Assembly (NCBI GenBank): GCA_021791515.1
Contig: JAJYWK010000020.1
Location: 1 to 39,191, forward strand
Length of the DNA stretch: 39,191 nucleotides
Direction of reading: 5' to 3'
Source: a bacterium
GTDB taxonomy: Bacteria; Patescibacteriota; Doudnabacteria; UBA920
The notes under the pieces are model-generated. The model saw nothing but the letters and a program-made list of their open reading frames with translations, had not been told where the DNA came from and did no database searches. The translations under genes were made by a program, and so were the position numbers. Of the stretch, positions 8,809-16,614 are shown in pieces; position 1 is the first letter of the stretch, and each line of letters opens with the position of its first letter.

Positions 8809-10269
8809 CTATATGCCGAAAACCTCAGGAGTTGCCGGTTTCTTATTCTTGCCTGCCATAATTTGGTTTACCAAAATGGCAAAGGCATCGGCTAAGTCGT
8901 CATGTTTTTCCACGCCAAAACCTATCAATTGCTGTACCAAAAATTCCGCTCCTTTTTTTGGGAATAGCACCGTACCTTGCTTTACATGCGGGCTGGTGAT
9001 CCTCAATCTCTCTTCCTTGTCCTGGCCGCAGACTTTGAATTCTTCGGCCGGGTAGCCTTCTTTCTGAAGCTGCTGTGCCAGCGCCGGTTGGTAGCCGACG
9101 GATTCTATAACAAGCCTGCTTCTTTTGCCTTTCATAAAAGACAAAGAGATTTCCTTGGCTTTGGTCAGCGTTTGGGGAAAATCCAGCCTTTCGTTGATCG
9201 GGTTCGGCAGGATGTAAATTTTCATCTGGTCGCCCCAACCGAACACGTAAGCCGAAACCATTGCCGTGTAATCTGCCGAGGTTTTGACCGAGATTGCCAA
9301 ATCTATTCCCGTAATGGCAAACCGAAAAGCATTTTTCGGATTCCTTCTATCCGGCAAATTTTCGTAATAACGAATCCATTCCGGCCTGATGACTGCGTTT
9401 TCCCGCTGAACCGGTATTAGCAAAAATTCCTGGTTCCAGGCAGCCTCGTTGCCGATTTCTTTTTTCAGCTTATCGATAGCTTCTGCATCGGGATATTTTC
9501 CGGGCCAAAGGGAATTCCCGTTTTTGTCCAGCAAAGGAAAGGCTCTGTATACGCCTTGCAGCATTCTTTCCTCAATTTCCTTTTTAAGGCGCATTATCAG
9601 GCTGTCCATATGCAATATTGACCCGGCCACTACCAAACGAGCTCCCGTCTCCCGGACCGGCATTAGGTCGTTTTTAATCCATCCGTAAAGCTTGTCGCGG
9701 CCTTCCAAAGTCTTTACCGAATTAGAATCCTCCAAGTCGTCGCAGATTATCAGCTGGGGCCTCATGCTCCCGTACCTGATACCGCGAATGCTCTGTTCGC
9801 TGGAGACGGCCATAATCATTGCATTATGCTTGGTTAGGACTATGGCGTTGCTGCGCCACACGTCGTCTTCCCGAAACGGCCCCATGTCGGATTTCAGCAA
9901 ATCGTTTTTGACCAGTTCGTCCGTAAGGTTTTTCATGTAAAGCCTGGCTTGTTCCTGGGTCTTGCCGACAATCAGGATGAACTTGTATTTCGGCTTGCCC
10001 AGCACGGCCCACAGCGGATACGAAAGGCAGAATATGGTGCTTTTGCCGGAATGGCGGAAGGCAGGTACGACCAAATGCCCTAAGCTGAAATCTTCGGTCA
10101 AGGCGTAAATCTCCCGGTGGAAATCCGGAGTGGAACATTTGACGTAATGGGCAAAGTAGAAATGGAAAAACCAAAAATGGCTTTGGGAAGTAATTTTTGT
10201 CCTAAGCCTGCGGTCTTTCACCATCAGGCTTATCAGGTCCTGCTGGGGATTGTTTGCTGGTGTCTGCAT
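8809..10269 (-). CDS. terL: Phage-type terminase large subunit
   Basis: The ATPase half has a Walker A-like FRHSGKST (about residue 75) and Walker B LIICDDLED. The C-terminal nuclease half has GIDLAIS, VIESVGYQPAL and HDDLADAFAIL, typical acidic-residue motifs of TerL RNase H-like nucleases. TerL packages DNA into procapsids by ATP-driven translocation and cuts concatemers. The start at 10269 is chosen because GGGAGG precedes it by five bases; the ORF track extends to 10290. It overlaps the small subunit gene. No portal or capsid gene is nearby, so its substrate capsid would have to come from elsewhere. Confidence 0.9.
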   Translation of the reverse strand: MQTPANNPQQDLISLMVKDRRLRTKITSQSHFWFFHFYFAHYVKCSTPDFHREIYALTEDFSLGHLVVPAFRHSGKSTIFCLSYPLWAVLGKPKYKFILIVGKTQEQARLYMKNLTDELVKNDLLKSDMGPFREDDVWRSNAIVLTKHNAMIMAVSSEQSIRGIRYGSMRPQLIICDDLEDSNSVKTLEGRDKLYGWIKNDLMPVRETGARLVVAGSILHMDSLIMRLKKEIEERMLQGVYRAFPLLDKNGNSLWPGKYPDAEAIDKLKKEIGNEAAWNQEFLLIPVQRENAVIRPEWIRYYENLPDRRNPKNAFRFAITGIDLAISVKTSADYTAMVSAYVFGWGDQMKIYILPNPINERLDFPQTLTKAKEISLSFMKGKRSRLVIESVGYQPALAQQLQKEGYPAEEFKVCGQDKEERLRITSPHVKQGTVLFPKKGAEFLVQQLIGFGVEKHDDLADAFAILVNQIMAGKNKKPATPEVFGI

Positions 10270-10717
10270 CGCTGCCTCCCAAGGCGGCAAGCTCTAAAGC
10301 CTTGCGCACTAATTGTTCTTGTTCTGGCGTCAAAGCTTCGTCATTGTTCTCCAGTTTGGCCTTTACTTCCAGCTTGGTGGCATAAGCCGGATGTCTGGAC
10401 TTCAGCCAGAAGGCAATGGCGGAAAATTCCCTGTCCTTGATGCAGGACAAAAGCTGGGACTCTGCCAAATCATTCATCAGGGCAGTGCCGTCATTAACAG
10501 CCTGTTCCACCGCTTCGGCAAAATTCCTGTCGTCTTTTTTCCACCTGTAGAAAGTCGCCCGGGCAATTCCGACTCTTTCGCAGGCAGCCTGAACGATTGG
10601 CAATTTCTTTAATTGCTCAACCAAAGCTTCTTTCTGCCTGTCTTGCCGCCCTTCCACTGCGCCCTTGCCTTCTTCCGGTTCGGGCAAGGCTTGAATCTCC
10701 GAATTAAGATGCTCCAT
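10202..10717 (-). CDS. terS: Terminase small subunit-like DNA-binding protein
   Basis: Residues 30-75 form a helix-turn-helix (LPIVQAACERVGIARATFYR), followed by alpha-helical sequence (NDGTALMNDLAESQLLS) typical of phage terminase small subunits of the phBC6A51-like HTH type. The end is Gly/Asp/Pro-rich. It overlaps the terL start by 68 bases, a classic terS-terL arrangement. It should recognise the packaging site on DNA. The start ATG has AGGAAAGGA upstream. Confidence 0.83.
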   Translation of the reverse strand: MEHLNSEIQALPEPEEGKGAVEGRQDRQKEALVEQLKKLPIVQAACERVGIARATFYRWKKDDRNFAEAVEQAVNDGTALMNDLAESQLLSCIKDREFSAIAFWLKSRHPAYATKLEVKAKLENNDEALTPEQEQLVRKALELAALGGSDADTSKQSPAGPDKPDGERPQA

Positions 10718-10721
10718 AAGA

Positions 10722-11510
10722 TTATTCCTTTCCTCCCGTGATTTTTACTGCCTTAAACCCGCTAAGATTTTCCCATCTGTTAATGATTGTGGCGCAATAT
10801 TCGGCATCCGCTTCCACGGCAAAGCATCGGCGCTTAGTCTGCTCGCAGGCAATAATCGCGGTACCCGATCCGCAGAAACCGTCAAAAACTATGTCACCGA
10901 CCTTTGTATTGTTTAGAATTAGGCGGCGTATCAAACTGACTGGCTTCATGGTCGGATGCAAAGCGCTTTTGTTCGGCTTTGGGCAAACCAAGACAGATTT
11001 GTCTTTGGCTTTAACGAAAGCGTGGCTGCCATGCCAGCCGTAAATTATCAGTTCGTGCTGGAGCAGATAGTCCTTGCGCCCTATGACCGAATGGTTTTTG
11101 ACCCAAATAAGTAGCTGGGAGAATTTAAAACCCGCCAGCTCCAGGCCGTCCTTTAGCGCAAACAGCATCCGGTCGCAGTTAAATATGTAGGCGCTATTTT
11201 TGGCGGCAAGGTAAGGCGCAATTGCATTGAGCCACTCTTTGGTGAATCTGGCGTAAGACTCTTCTGACACTTCTTCGTCATTGGCAATATCTTTTGCTTT
11301 CTTTACTTTGCTGAATCCCGCCTTGCTTTGGGCATACGCCACGCCATAAGGGGGATCGCAATTGATAGAGATAATCCGCTCGCTGCCGACAAGGCGCTTG
11401 AGCAGTTCCTTGTCGCGGCAATCACCGCAGGCAAGCCTGTGCTCGCCAAGCTTAAAAATATCTCCGGCTTTAATTGAGCTTAACCGGTTTTTGTCCCGTG
11501 AGTTTTGCAT
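10722..11510 (-). CDS. Site-specific DNA methyltransferase (DPPY type)
   Basis: The 262-residue protein carries the beta-class amino-methylase order. A target-strand start (LGEHRLACGDCRD) comes first, then motif IV CDPPYGVAY, then FDGFCGSGTAIIACEQTKRR (the SAM-binding FxGxG motif I) near the C-terminus. It should methylate adenine N6 or cytosine N4. Its N-terminal 41 bases overlap the end of the upstream ParB-methylase, and the two share the phrase 'KxGDxFxLGxHxxxCGD', so they are probably duplicated relatives. It may protect the element's DNA or mark it for packaging; that is inference. Confidence 0.88.
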   Translation of the reverse strand: MQNSRDKNRLSSIKAGDIFKLGEHRLACGDCRDKELLKRLVGSERIISINCDPPYGVAYAQSKAGFSKVKKAKDIANDEEVSEESYARFTKEWLNAIAPYLAAKNSAYIFNCDRMLFALKDGLELAGFKFSQLLIWVKNHSVIGRKDYLLQHELIIYGWHGSHAFVKAKDKSVLVCPKPNKSALHPTMKPVSLIRRLILNNTKVGDIVFDGFCGSGTAIIACEQTKRRCFAVEADAEYCATIINRWENLSGFKAVKITGGKE

Positions 11511-12765
11511 ATCTATCGAGAGTTAATTGTACGAAGGCTGGCGTGATGTCAGCCATGAATGCCCTGCGCTTTAGTTGGTCGCAGGCGACCATAATTGAGC
11601 CGCTGCCTGAAAAGATATCAAGCACGATGTCGCCGGGCTTGGTGCAGCGGCGCAAGGCTTTTTCGTGCAGGGTCGGCGGCTTTTCCGTGGCATGCGTGTA
11701 TTTGCTGGCAGAAAGCCGCTTGACCAGCCAGATGTTGAGCAAATCTAAAATATCGTCATGCAAGCGGTTGCCCGAGCTGACTTCTTTATTTAAAACTTCG
11801 TTAAGGTTTTTCACGTTTTCGTTAAGGTAGGGCTTGCCGATTACGCCGTAACTGCAAAATTCCGTTACCTTGTTGAACGCGATTTTGGGCGTCGGATTTT
11901 GGTTGTCCTTGATCCAAATACAGGTACGCTTGTTTTGGATATTAAGATAGCCGAAAATCTGCTGGATCAGTCCGGTGTAAATTTCGTCTGACCAGACGAA
12001 GAAATGGCAATCCGGATAACACACGTCCAGAACGTTCTCTATGCAGCCGGACAGGAAGCGCTCATATTCCGCCCGCGAACGGCTGTCCTCCACGGCCTCG
12101 CCGCCGTAGTTGCGTTTACCACCTATGCCTTTGCCGTAATCCAAGGAAATATTATAGACAGGATCCGTATACAGCATGGAAGCATGCTCCTTGCCCATGA
12201 GCTTAAGTACGGTGTTTGGGTCTTGCGAATCTCCGCAAATAATTTTATGCGGACCAAGCTGGAAAACATCCCCGAGCTTGATGTCCGTATCCTTGGCTTT
12301 CTCCAAAGCTTTCTTTACGTCAAAATCATCATCTTCAACCTCAAGCGATTCGTCCCAGATTGAGGACAAATCCGCATTGTCAAAACCGACATCCATTAGC
12401 AAGTTGATGTCGAATTCCTTAAGTTTTTCCCAGTCCCACCGGCCCGTGTTCCGGTTTAAGCGTAAATTAAGTTCACGCTCGCGCTCTTCTTCGGGAATAT
12501 CCACAAACACGCAGGGTACCTCCTTGTGCCCGAGCTGCTTTAGGGCTTCCAGTCGCATATGCCCGCCGATCACGTTATTTTTCCGGCTAGGCGCTCCGTT
12601 AATGATTAAAGGGTCCAGCATACCGTATTTGGAAATGCCGGTTTTGAGCTGATCCATATCGGCCTGTTCCCAGCCTCTTGGATTGTACAAGGCTGGTTTA
12701 AGCAGTTCTATTGGAACCTGAACTATTTGCAAGCCCGCAGGCTTGGTAATTTTAGTAGTTTTCAT
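11470..12765 (-). CDS. ParB-domain / DNA methyltransferase fusion
   Basis: Residues 15-110 form a ParB/Srx N-domain (LKPALYNPRGW, NVIGGHMRLEALKQLG). Residues 160-431 form a DNA methylase with YTDPVYNISLDYGK at the motif IV position and LDIFSGSGSIMVACDQLKRR as motif I. Such fusions are common next to phage terminases. Motif IV reads DPVY rather than DPPY, a substitution that could alter catalysis. It is the first gene of the leftward operon (methylases, terS, terL, zinc ribbon, nuclease). A TAATGTTG...CAACATTA inverted repeat lies just upstream of its start, and no clear ribosome site is seen. Confidence 0.88.
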   Translation of the reverse strand: MKTTKITKPAGLQIVQVPIELLKPALYNPRGWEQADMDQLKTGISKYGMLDPLIINGAPSRKNNVIGGHMRLEALKQLGHKEVPCVFVDIPEEERERELNLRLNRNTGRWDWEKLKEFDINLLMDVGFDNADLSSIWDESLEVEDDDFDVKKALEKAKDTDIKLGDVFQLGPHKIICGDSQDPNTVLKLMGKEHASMLYTDPVYNISLDYGKGIGGKRNYGGEAVEDSRSRAEYERFLSGCIENVLDVCYPDCHFFVWSDEIYTGLIQQIFGYLNIQNKRTCIWIKDNQNPTPKIAFNKVTEFCSYGVIGKPYLNENVKNLNEVLNKEVSSGNRLHDDILDLLNIWLVKRLSASKYTHATEKPPTLHEKALRRCTKPGDIVLDIFSGSGSIMVACDQLKRRAFMADITPAFVQLTLDRYAKLTGQKPVKLN

Positions 12766-12777
12766 AGCTAAAGGACT

Positions 12778-12875
12778 TAATGTTGGGCCACAGCAACATT
12801 ACCTTTTCGCCATTTGGGTAAAAAAATACCCGTAACGTCAATTGGTCGATATAAAATCACCAATAATCGTTACGG
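12778..12875. promoter_or_regulatory. Divergent control region with three inverted repeats
   Basis: Between the packaging operon and the lexA-like gene lie TAATGTTG/CAACATTA (12778-12801), GGGTA/TACCC (12817-12832) and CCGTAACG/CGTTACGG (12830-12875). The last encloses ATTGGT/ACCAAT (12841-12846 with 12859-12864). They are good candidates for repressor operators or leader hairpins. The binding protein is probably the adjacent LexA-like repressor, but that is inference. Confidence 0.5.
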
Positions 12876-12949
12876 TTTCGCTAAATAAGGGAGGATGTAT
12901 TAATTATAGGTTGTTGTATATGTTGTGTCAATTTGAGAAAGTTATCCAC

Positions 12950-12978
12950 TTTACAGCTTAGATAAAACCATATAAAAT
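12950..12978 (+). promoter_or_regulatory. Promoter of the LexA-like repressor
   Basis: TTTACA and TAAAAT are spaced by 17 bases. The -10 box ends nine bases before the ATG at 12988, so the transcript is predicted to be leaderless or nearly so. No Shine-Dalgarno sequence is present, which agrees. Confidence 0.6.
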
Positions 12979-12987
12979 AATATAGTT

Positions 12988-13659
12988 ATGACTATCCCAA
13001 GCCGACAGCCATTAACCCCCAAACAGCACAAATTTTACCTTATTCTAAAGGATTATTGGGCTAAATGGGGCAAATCGCCCAGTCTGCCCGAATTACGGGC
13101 ATCGCTTGAAGCTTCATCTTTAAGGTCGGTTTCTCAATATCTTAAGATCCTAGAGCGAAAAGGATATATCCACAGGGCAAAATACCAAAAAAGGTCTATT
13201 CAGCTTGTAGGCGAAGGCCAGTCACCGACCATCCAGTTACCAGTTTTGAGCGCCGCCGGTTGTGATAATGCCAGCATAATTGCTGACCGGCTTTATGACG
13301 AATATATTGACGTAAGCTCGCAGATGTTAAACAGGAAAAATCCCGATAAAGTGGTGGCAATTAAGGCAGTGGGGAATTCCATGGTGGATGCAGGAATAGA
13401 TAACGGCGATTACGTCATCACTGAAATGACGCCGGAAGCCGAAGAAAATGATTTAGTCGTTGCCGTCGTGGACGGGATGGCTGTCATAAAAAAAATCTCC
13501 TTCGCCAATAACGCCGCGATTTTAAATCCGGTTAGTTCCGATAAGTCTTACCGGCCAATTATCGTTCAAAGGAATTTCCAGATTTTCGGCAAGGTTATAA
13601 ATTCCATAAAAATACCAAAACAAATTGAATTTAAATATGTAGATATAATTGATTCTTAA
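12988..13659 (+). CDS. LexA/CI-like self-cleaving repressor (S24 family)
   Basis: The N-terminal winged-helix part (about 8-70: LTPKQHKFYLILKDYW, SVSQYLKILERKGYI) is LexA-like. A cleavable Ala90-Gly91 pair (SAAGCDNAS) precedes the S24 peptidase part with Ser131 (AVGNSMVDAG) and Lys168 (GMAVIKK). These are the residues needed for RecA-stimulated self-cleavage. It sits divergently to the packaging operon and inside the mobile element. It is therefore likely the element's own DNA-damage switch rather than the host LexA, although a host-type LexA is possible. It is followed by a terminator. Confidence 0.9.
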   Translation: MTIPSRQPLTPKQHKFYLILKDYWAKWGKSPSLPELRASLEASSLRSVSQYLKILERKGYIHRAKYQKRSIQLVGEGQSPTIQLPVLSAAGCDNASIIADRLYDEYIDVSSQMLNRKNPDKVVAIKAVGNSMVDAGIDNGDYVITEMTPEAEENDLVVAVVDGMAVIKKISFANNAAILNPVSSDKSYRPIIVQRNFQIFGKVINSIKIPKQIEFKYVDIIDS

Positions 13660-13688
13660 CTGATAGCCATAAAACCTTGACTTCTTTT

Positions 13689-13718
13689 AAAATCAATAAA
13701 TGATTATTGATTTTTTAT
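13689..13718 (+). terminator. Terminator after the LexA-like gene
   Basis: AAAATCAATAA and TTATTGATTTT form an 11-bp stem with an ATGA loop followed by a T run. Confidence 0.7.
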
Positions 13719-13799
13719 TTTTAAAATTTAAAATAGCTTTGGGACACCGGCTGTTTCCAATCCTATTCATTAAAACTAGCCGGAGAGACACACAAACCA

Positions 13800-14003
13800 A
13801 TGGCAAAGTATAATCGGAATTCTGGAAAATCTTGGACCAGCCAAGATATTTCCAAATTGCGGGAGTTGGCGAAAGACAACACACCCACCCGGGTTATCGG
13901 CTTGAAGTTGGGCAGGACCGAAGATGCTATTTATAGCAAAGCTTCTCAGGAAGACATTTCTTTGGATCCGACCAATCAGTCGCCTTATAACCGGAGTAAA
14001 TAA
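13800..14003 (+). CDS. Small Myb/SANT-like conserved protein
   Basis: The 67-residue protein reads SWTSQDISKLRELAKDNTP then TRVIGLKLGRTEDAIYSKAS and ends in PTNQSPYNR. This matches a widespread small family with a Myb/SANT-like helix-turn-helix pattern. It may bind DNA; no function is established that I know of. A terminator follows directly. It is a single-gene unit between the repressor and the TIR cassette. Confidence 0.75.
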   Translation: MAKYNRNSGKSWTSQDISKLRELAKDNTPTRVIGLKLGRTEDAIYSKASQEDISLDPTNQSPYNRSK

Positions 14004-14008
14004 AAAGC

Positions 14009-14038
14009 GGCCTGAGCTAGATTTTTCTAGTTCAGGCC
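14009..14038 (+). terminator. Terminator hairpin
   Basis: GGCCTGAGCTAG and CTAGTTCAGGCC form a 12-bp stem with one G-T wobble around ATTTTT, followed by a weak CCTTTG tail. It separates the small Myb-like gene from the TIR cassette. Confidence 0.65.
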
Positions 14039-14069
14039 CTTTGTCCATTGAAAGTATAACATAACCTTT

Positions 14070-14483
14070 ATGGAAAACAAAATTAAGCATCTGGAGTTTA
14101 TCCAGCAGACAATTAATAGGGTGGCTGGCAACTCTTTTTTGCTCAAAGGTTGGAGCGTAACCCTGATTGTTGGCATATTTGCGCTTTCAGCTAAAGATTC
14201 CAATACGCACTACATTTTGCTGGCATATTTTCCCACATTCCTTTTTTGGTTTTTGGACGGCTATTTCCTTCAGCAGGAAAGGCTGTATAGATCGCTCTAT
14301 GACGAAGTCAGAAAAAAAGAGGAAAACCAAATTGATTTTTCCATGAATGCTCAGATTTTCGTGGAAAAAGATAAAAGGAACACATGGCTCGAGTCAACGT
14401 TCTGCTCCAAGACAGTAGCGGCTTCTTACGCCGTGTTGATAACGATCTTATTTGTCGTTATGGTATTCACCATTAATAAATAA
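14070..14483 (+). CDS. Two-helix membrane protein next to the TIR gene
   Basis: The 137-residue protein begins with an amphipathic segment (LEFIQQTINRVAGNSFLLKG). Two adjacent transmembrane helices follow (WSVTLIVGIFALSA; YILLAYFPTFLFWFLDGYFL), then a charged cytoplasmic loop (QQERLYRSLYDEVRKKEE) and a third hydrophobic stretch at the C-terminus (AVLITILFVVMVFTI). This type of small membrane protein is, from memory, often found beside DUF1863/ThsB-like TIR proteins. It is a plausible membrane-damaging effector or membrane anchor for the TIR signal. Its stop lies four bases before the TIR start. Confidence 0.72.
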   Translation: MENKIKHLEFIQQTINRVAGNSFLLKGWSVTLIVGIFALSAKDSNTHYILLAYFPTFLFWFLDGYFLQQERLYRSLYDEVRKKEENQIDFSMNAQIFVEKDKRNTWLESTFCSKTVAASYAVLITILFVVMVFTINK

Positions 14484-14487
14484 ATTT

Positions 14488-15126
14488 ATGGCTCATAAAG
14501 TATTTTTTAGTTTTCATTTCAAACGCGACGCTTGGCGTGCCGGACAGGTGCGGAATAGCGACCTACTGGCTGATGAGGATGAATACGGCGTTATTGACGG
14601 TGTTGAATGGGAGAAACTTGAACGCGAAGGTTCAGAAGCAATCAAGCGCTGGATCAACGACCAGCTTAAATATACTTCCGTAACGGTAGTGCTCATTGGG
14701 GCGGAAACCGCGGGCCGCCCGTGGGTCAATTATGAAATTCGCAAGAGCTGGGAGCGCGGAAATGCTATTATCGGTCTCCGTATTCATAACATAAAAAACC
14801 AAGATAGCGAAACTGACATGCCTGGCCCGGATCCTTTAGATTCAATCCAGCTGATTGACGGCACCAAGCTTTCCTCAATCTGCAAAACTTACGACTGGAA
14901 CACAGACGACGGCAGGAAAAATCTTGGGAAATGGGTAGACGAAGCGTTTCAAGCCAGGGAAGAATATACCGGAGAAACAAAATTGAAGGAAGAGGAAGCT
15001 CGAAAGACCCCAAACGCTTCCCCTTCGCAGGCTTTTGCCCCCAGAGCAACTTCTCAAAATTTTCAGACGCAAGGCGCATTCCAGCCTCGCGCTCCGTGGG
15101 GTGATAATGCTAACGGAAGAAGATAA
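14488..15126 (+). CDS. ThsB-like TIR-domain protein (DUF1863 type)
   Basis: The N-terminal 140 residues read KVFFSFHFKRDAWRAGQVRN, then SVTVVLIGAETAGRPWVNYE and IRKSWERGNAIIGLRIHNI, the pattern of MTH538/ThsB TIR-like proteins. In Thoeris systems ThsB makes a cyclic ADP-ribose signal on infection that triggers a partner effector. The tail (about 170-212) is disordered and Pro/Gln/Ala-rich. The start at 14488 is the ATG of MAHKVFFSF; the track's 14452 start runs into the upstream gene. It overlaps the SEC-C gene by 20 bases. No ThsA-like SIR2-SLOG effector is present, so the neighbouring membrane protein or HEPN protein would have to serve as effector. Confidence 0.85.
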   Translation: MAHKVFFSFHFKRDAWRAGQVRNSDLLADEDEYGVIDGVEWEKLEREGSEAIKRWINDQLKYTSVTVVLIGAETAGRPWVNYEIRKSWERGNAIIGLRIHNIKNQDSETDMPGPDPLDSIQLIDGTKLSSICKTYDWNTDDGRKNLGKWVDEAFQAREEYTGETKLKEEEARKTPNASPSQAFAPRATSQNFQTQGAFQPRAPWGDNANGRR

Positions 15127-15808
15127 TAAATGGCTGAGCCGATATTATCCTAATCTTACCGTGGGCCGCGATATAATTTCCGGCACGGTTGAATTTGTCG
15201 CGACCTACAATAAGGAAACAAACCAGTTCCTCATTTTACGGGATGGGATAGCTGATTCGGTCGGTGGCCTTAGGCTGACCGGGAAATTTGGCATTAGAAT
15301 CAAGGAACGGGAGGACAAAACCTTGTCCAAGCTTCCGGCACTGTTTGTGGATGATGTGCAGCCCATTCCGGATCGCCATTTCGGACAAAAAGATTTTAGT
15401 GCCTGCCTTTGCAGCCCCCTCGAAGAAAGTGAATTTTTAATCCCAGAATTTCAATTCAGGAATTATTTTGAACAATTGGTCATTCCCTTTTTATATGGCC
15501 AACTTTTTTATTCGTCTGAAAAGCATTGGCCATGGGATGAATACCAGCATGGCGGCATCGGCTTATTGCAGTCCTATTTTCAAATTGCCGAATTGGTCAC
15601 TGAAAAAATAATTAAAGAATTTTTGTCTTATCTAAAGCAGGACAAAAATTGGAATTTGTATAAAATGGTTTTGTTTTTGCGCAGGCCGTCGAGACAGGGT
15701 TGCCCATGCGGTTCTAATCGCGAATTTAGGGATTGCCACCCAGAAGCCTTGAAAGGACTGGCTAGATTGAAGGCTGATATAAGCAATCTTTCAGTCAATA
15801 TAGATTAA
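15107..15808 (+). CDS. SEC-C zinc-motif protein with possible E2-like core
   Basis: The C-terminus CPCGSNREFRDCHPEALKGL (about 206-225) is a SEC-C zinc-binding motif. The first ~150 residues contain a beta-rich region, then PIPDRHFGQKDFSACLC (His91, Cys100, Cys102) and WPWDEYQHGGIGLLQSYF. The spacing of His, Gly and Cys-Leu resembles bacterial E2-like ubiquitin-conjugating folds found in CBASS-type and ubiquitin-like operons, but this is my reading by eye and could be wrong. The start at 15107 is the ATG of MLTEEDNKW, overlapping the TIR gene. It is translationally coupled to TIR, which argues for a joint role. Confidence 0.6.
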   Translation: MLTEEDNKWLSRYYPNLTVGRDIISGTVEFVATYNKETNQFLILRDGIADSVGGLRLTGKFGIRIKEREDKTLSKLPALFVDDVQPIPDRHFGQKDFSACLCSPLEESEFLIPEFQFRNYFEQLVIPFLYGQLFYSSEKHWPWDEYQHGGIGLLQSYFQIAELVTEKIIKEFLSYLKQDKNWNLYKMVLFLRRPSRQGCPCGSNREFRDCHPEALKGLARLKADISNLSVNID

Positions 15809-15812
15809 AGAT

Positions 15813-16571
15813 ATGGAAAAAGATGTAATTGCGATTCATATTATGAACCCACAATGGACAATAAAAGCCCAACCGCCCTTAAGAATTTTCAAAGGAGGGC
15901 ACCAAGCGAAAGCTGGCGAATGGTTTTTGGAGGTTCAGCGAGTCTTGTTTGACATTTACCAATCCTTTAAAGCGATAGAAAATTTTATCAATCGCGGTAA
16001 TCAGGATTTGTTTGTAGGAAAAAACAAGACCAAAATTGAGATTTCCGATACGGACAGAACATGGGTTCTTGGTTATGTAATAGATAATGCTTATTTAAGG
16101 ATTGATTCATGCTTAGACAAAATTGCCCAAATGGTACTCGTGCATTATAACCATCCAAATCATGGAGGTGATTTATTGTTGCAACAAAGATGCGGCAAAT
16201 GTCCGCCGTCAACAATGACTGAAAAAAACTGTACTTTTGGATCGCTCGTCAGAACTCTACATGAAAACGGAAGGGACTCAGAAATCGATAATGCTCTTTT
16301 TTCACTGGAAGAAAGCAAAATCTTAGCACAGGCAAAAAAAGCGAGGAACAATATATCACATAGGATTAATAAAAATATTTTTTATCCCGGTCTTGATCCT
16401 TCTATAAAACTAGAAATTTCGGGGGACATCCAGAGGACCACATTTATTTTCGGAGAGAAGTTGCCGTCTATAAACGAGTACCGCCATCTAATTGCCGACG
16501 CTCATAATGAAATAACTCAGCAATTAAATATAATCGGACCAATAATTTTTCCTGCAGCCAAAAATTATTAA
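15813..16571 (+). CDS. HEPN-domain protein (Cthe_2314-like)
   Basis: The protein has an alpha-helical pattern with VLGYVIDNAYLRIDSCLDKI and a C-terminal KKARNNISHRINK holding the HEPN Rx4-6H motif (Arg178, His183). This arrangement fits the Cthe_2314-like HEPN group. HEPN proteins are often RNases that act as toxins or abortive-infection effectors. The gene lies four bases after the SEC-C gene, in the same direction. A CPPS...C segment (CGKCPPSTMTEKNC) adds a possible metal site. The family assignment is from motif and layout only. Confidence 0.68.
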   Translation: MEKDVIAIHIMNPQWTIKAQPPLRIFKGGHQAKAGEWFLEVQRVLFDIYQSFKAIENFINRGNQDLFVGKNKTKIEISDTDRTWVLGYVIDNAYLRIDSCLDKIAQMVLVHYNHPNHGGDLLLQQRCGKCPPSTMTEKNCTFGSLVRTLHENGRDSEIDNALFSLEESKILAQAKKARNNISHRINKNIFYPGLDPSIKLEISGDIQRTTFIFGEKLPSINEYRHLIADAHNEITQQLNIIGPIIFPAAKNY

Positions 16572-16585
16572 AAATGGCAAAAAAA

Positions 16586-16594
16586 TGCTAAAAT
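16586..16594 (+). promoter_or_regulatory. Possible extended -10 promoter
   Basis: TGCTAAAAT is an extended -10 pattern 20 bases before the ATG at 16615. No good -35 box is seen. It could give the nuclease-like gene its own transcript. Confidence 0.35.
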
Positions 16595-16614
16595 AAGGCT
16601 AGAAATATACTTTT

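Noticed and set aside
8977-9420. 147-residue plus-strand ORF inside terL
   Set aside because: It lies opposite the terL coding frame, has no family-like sequence and no ribosome site. It is an antisense shadow.
12176-12652. 158-residue plus-strand ORF opposite the ParB-methylase
   Set aside because: Ser-rich antisense reading of a well-supported gene with no recognisable domain.
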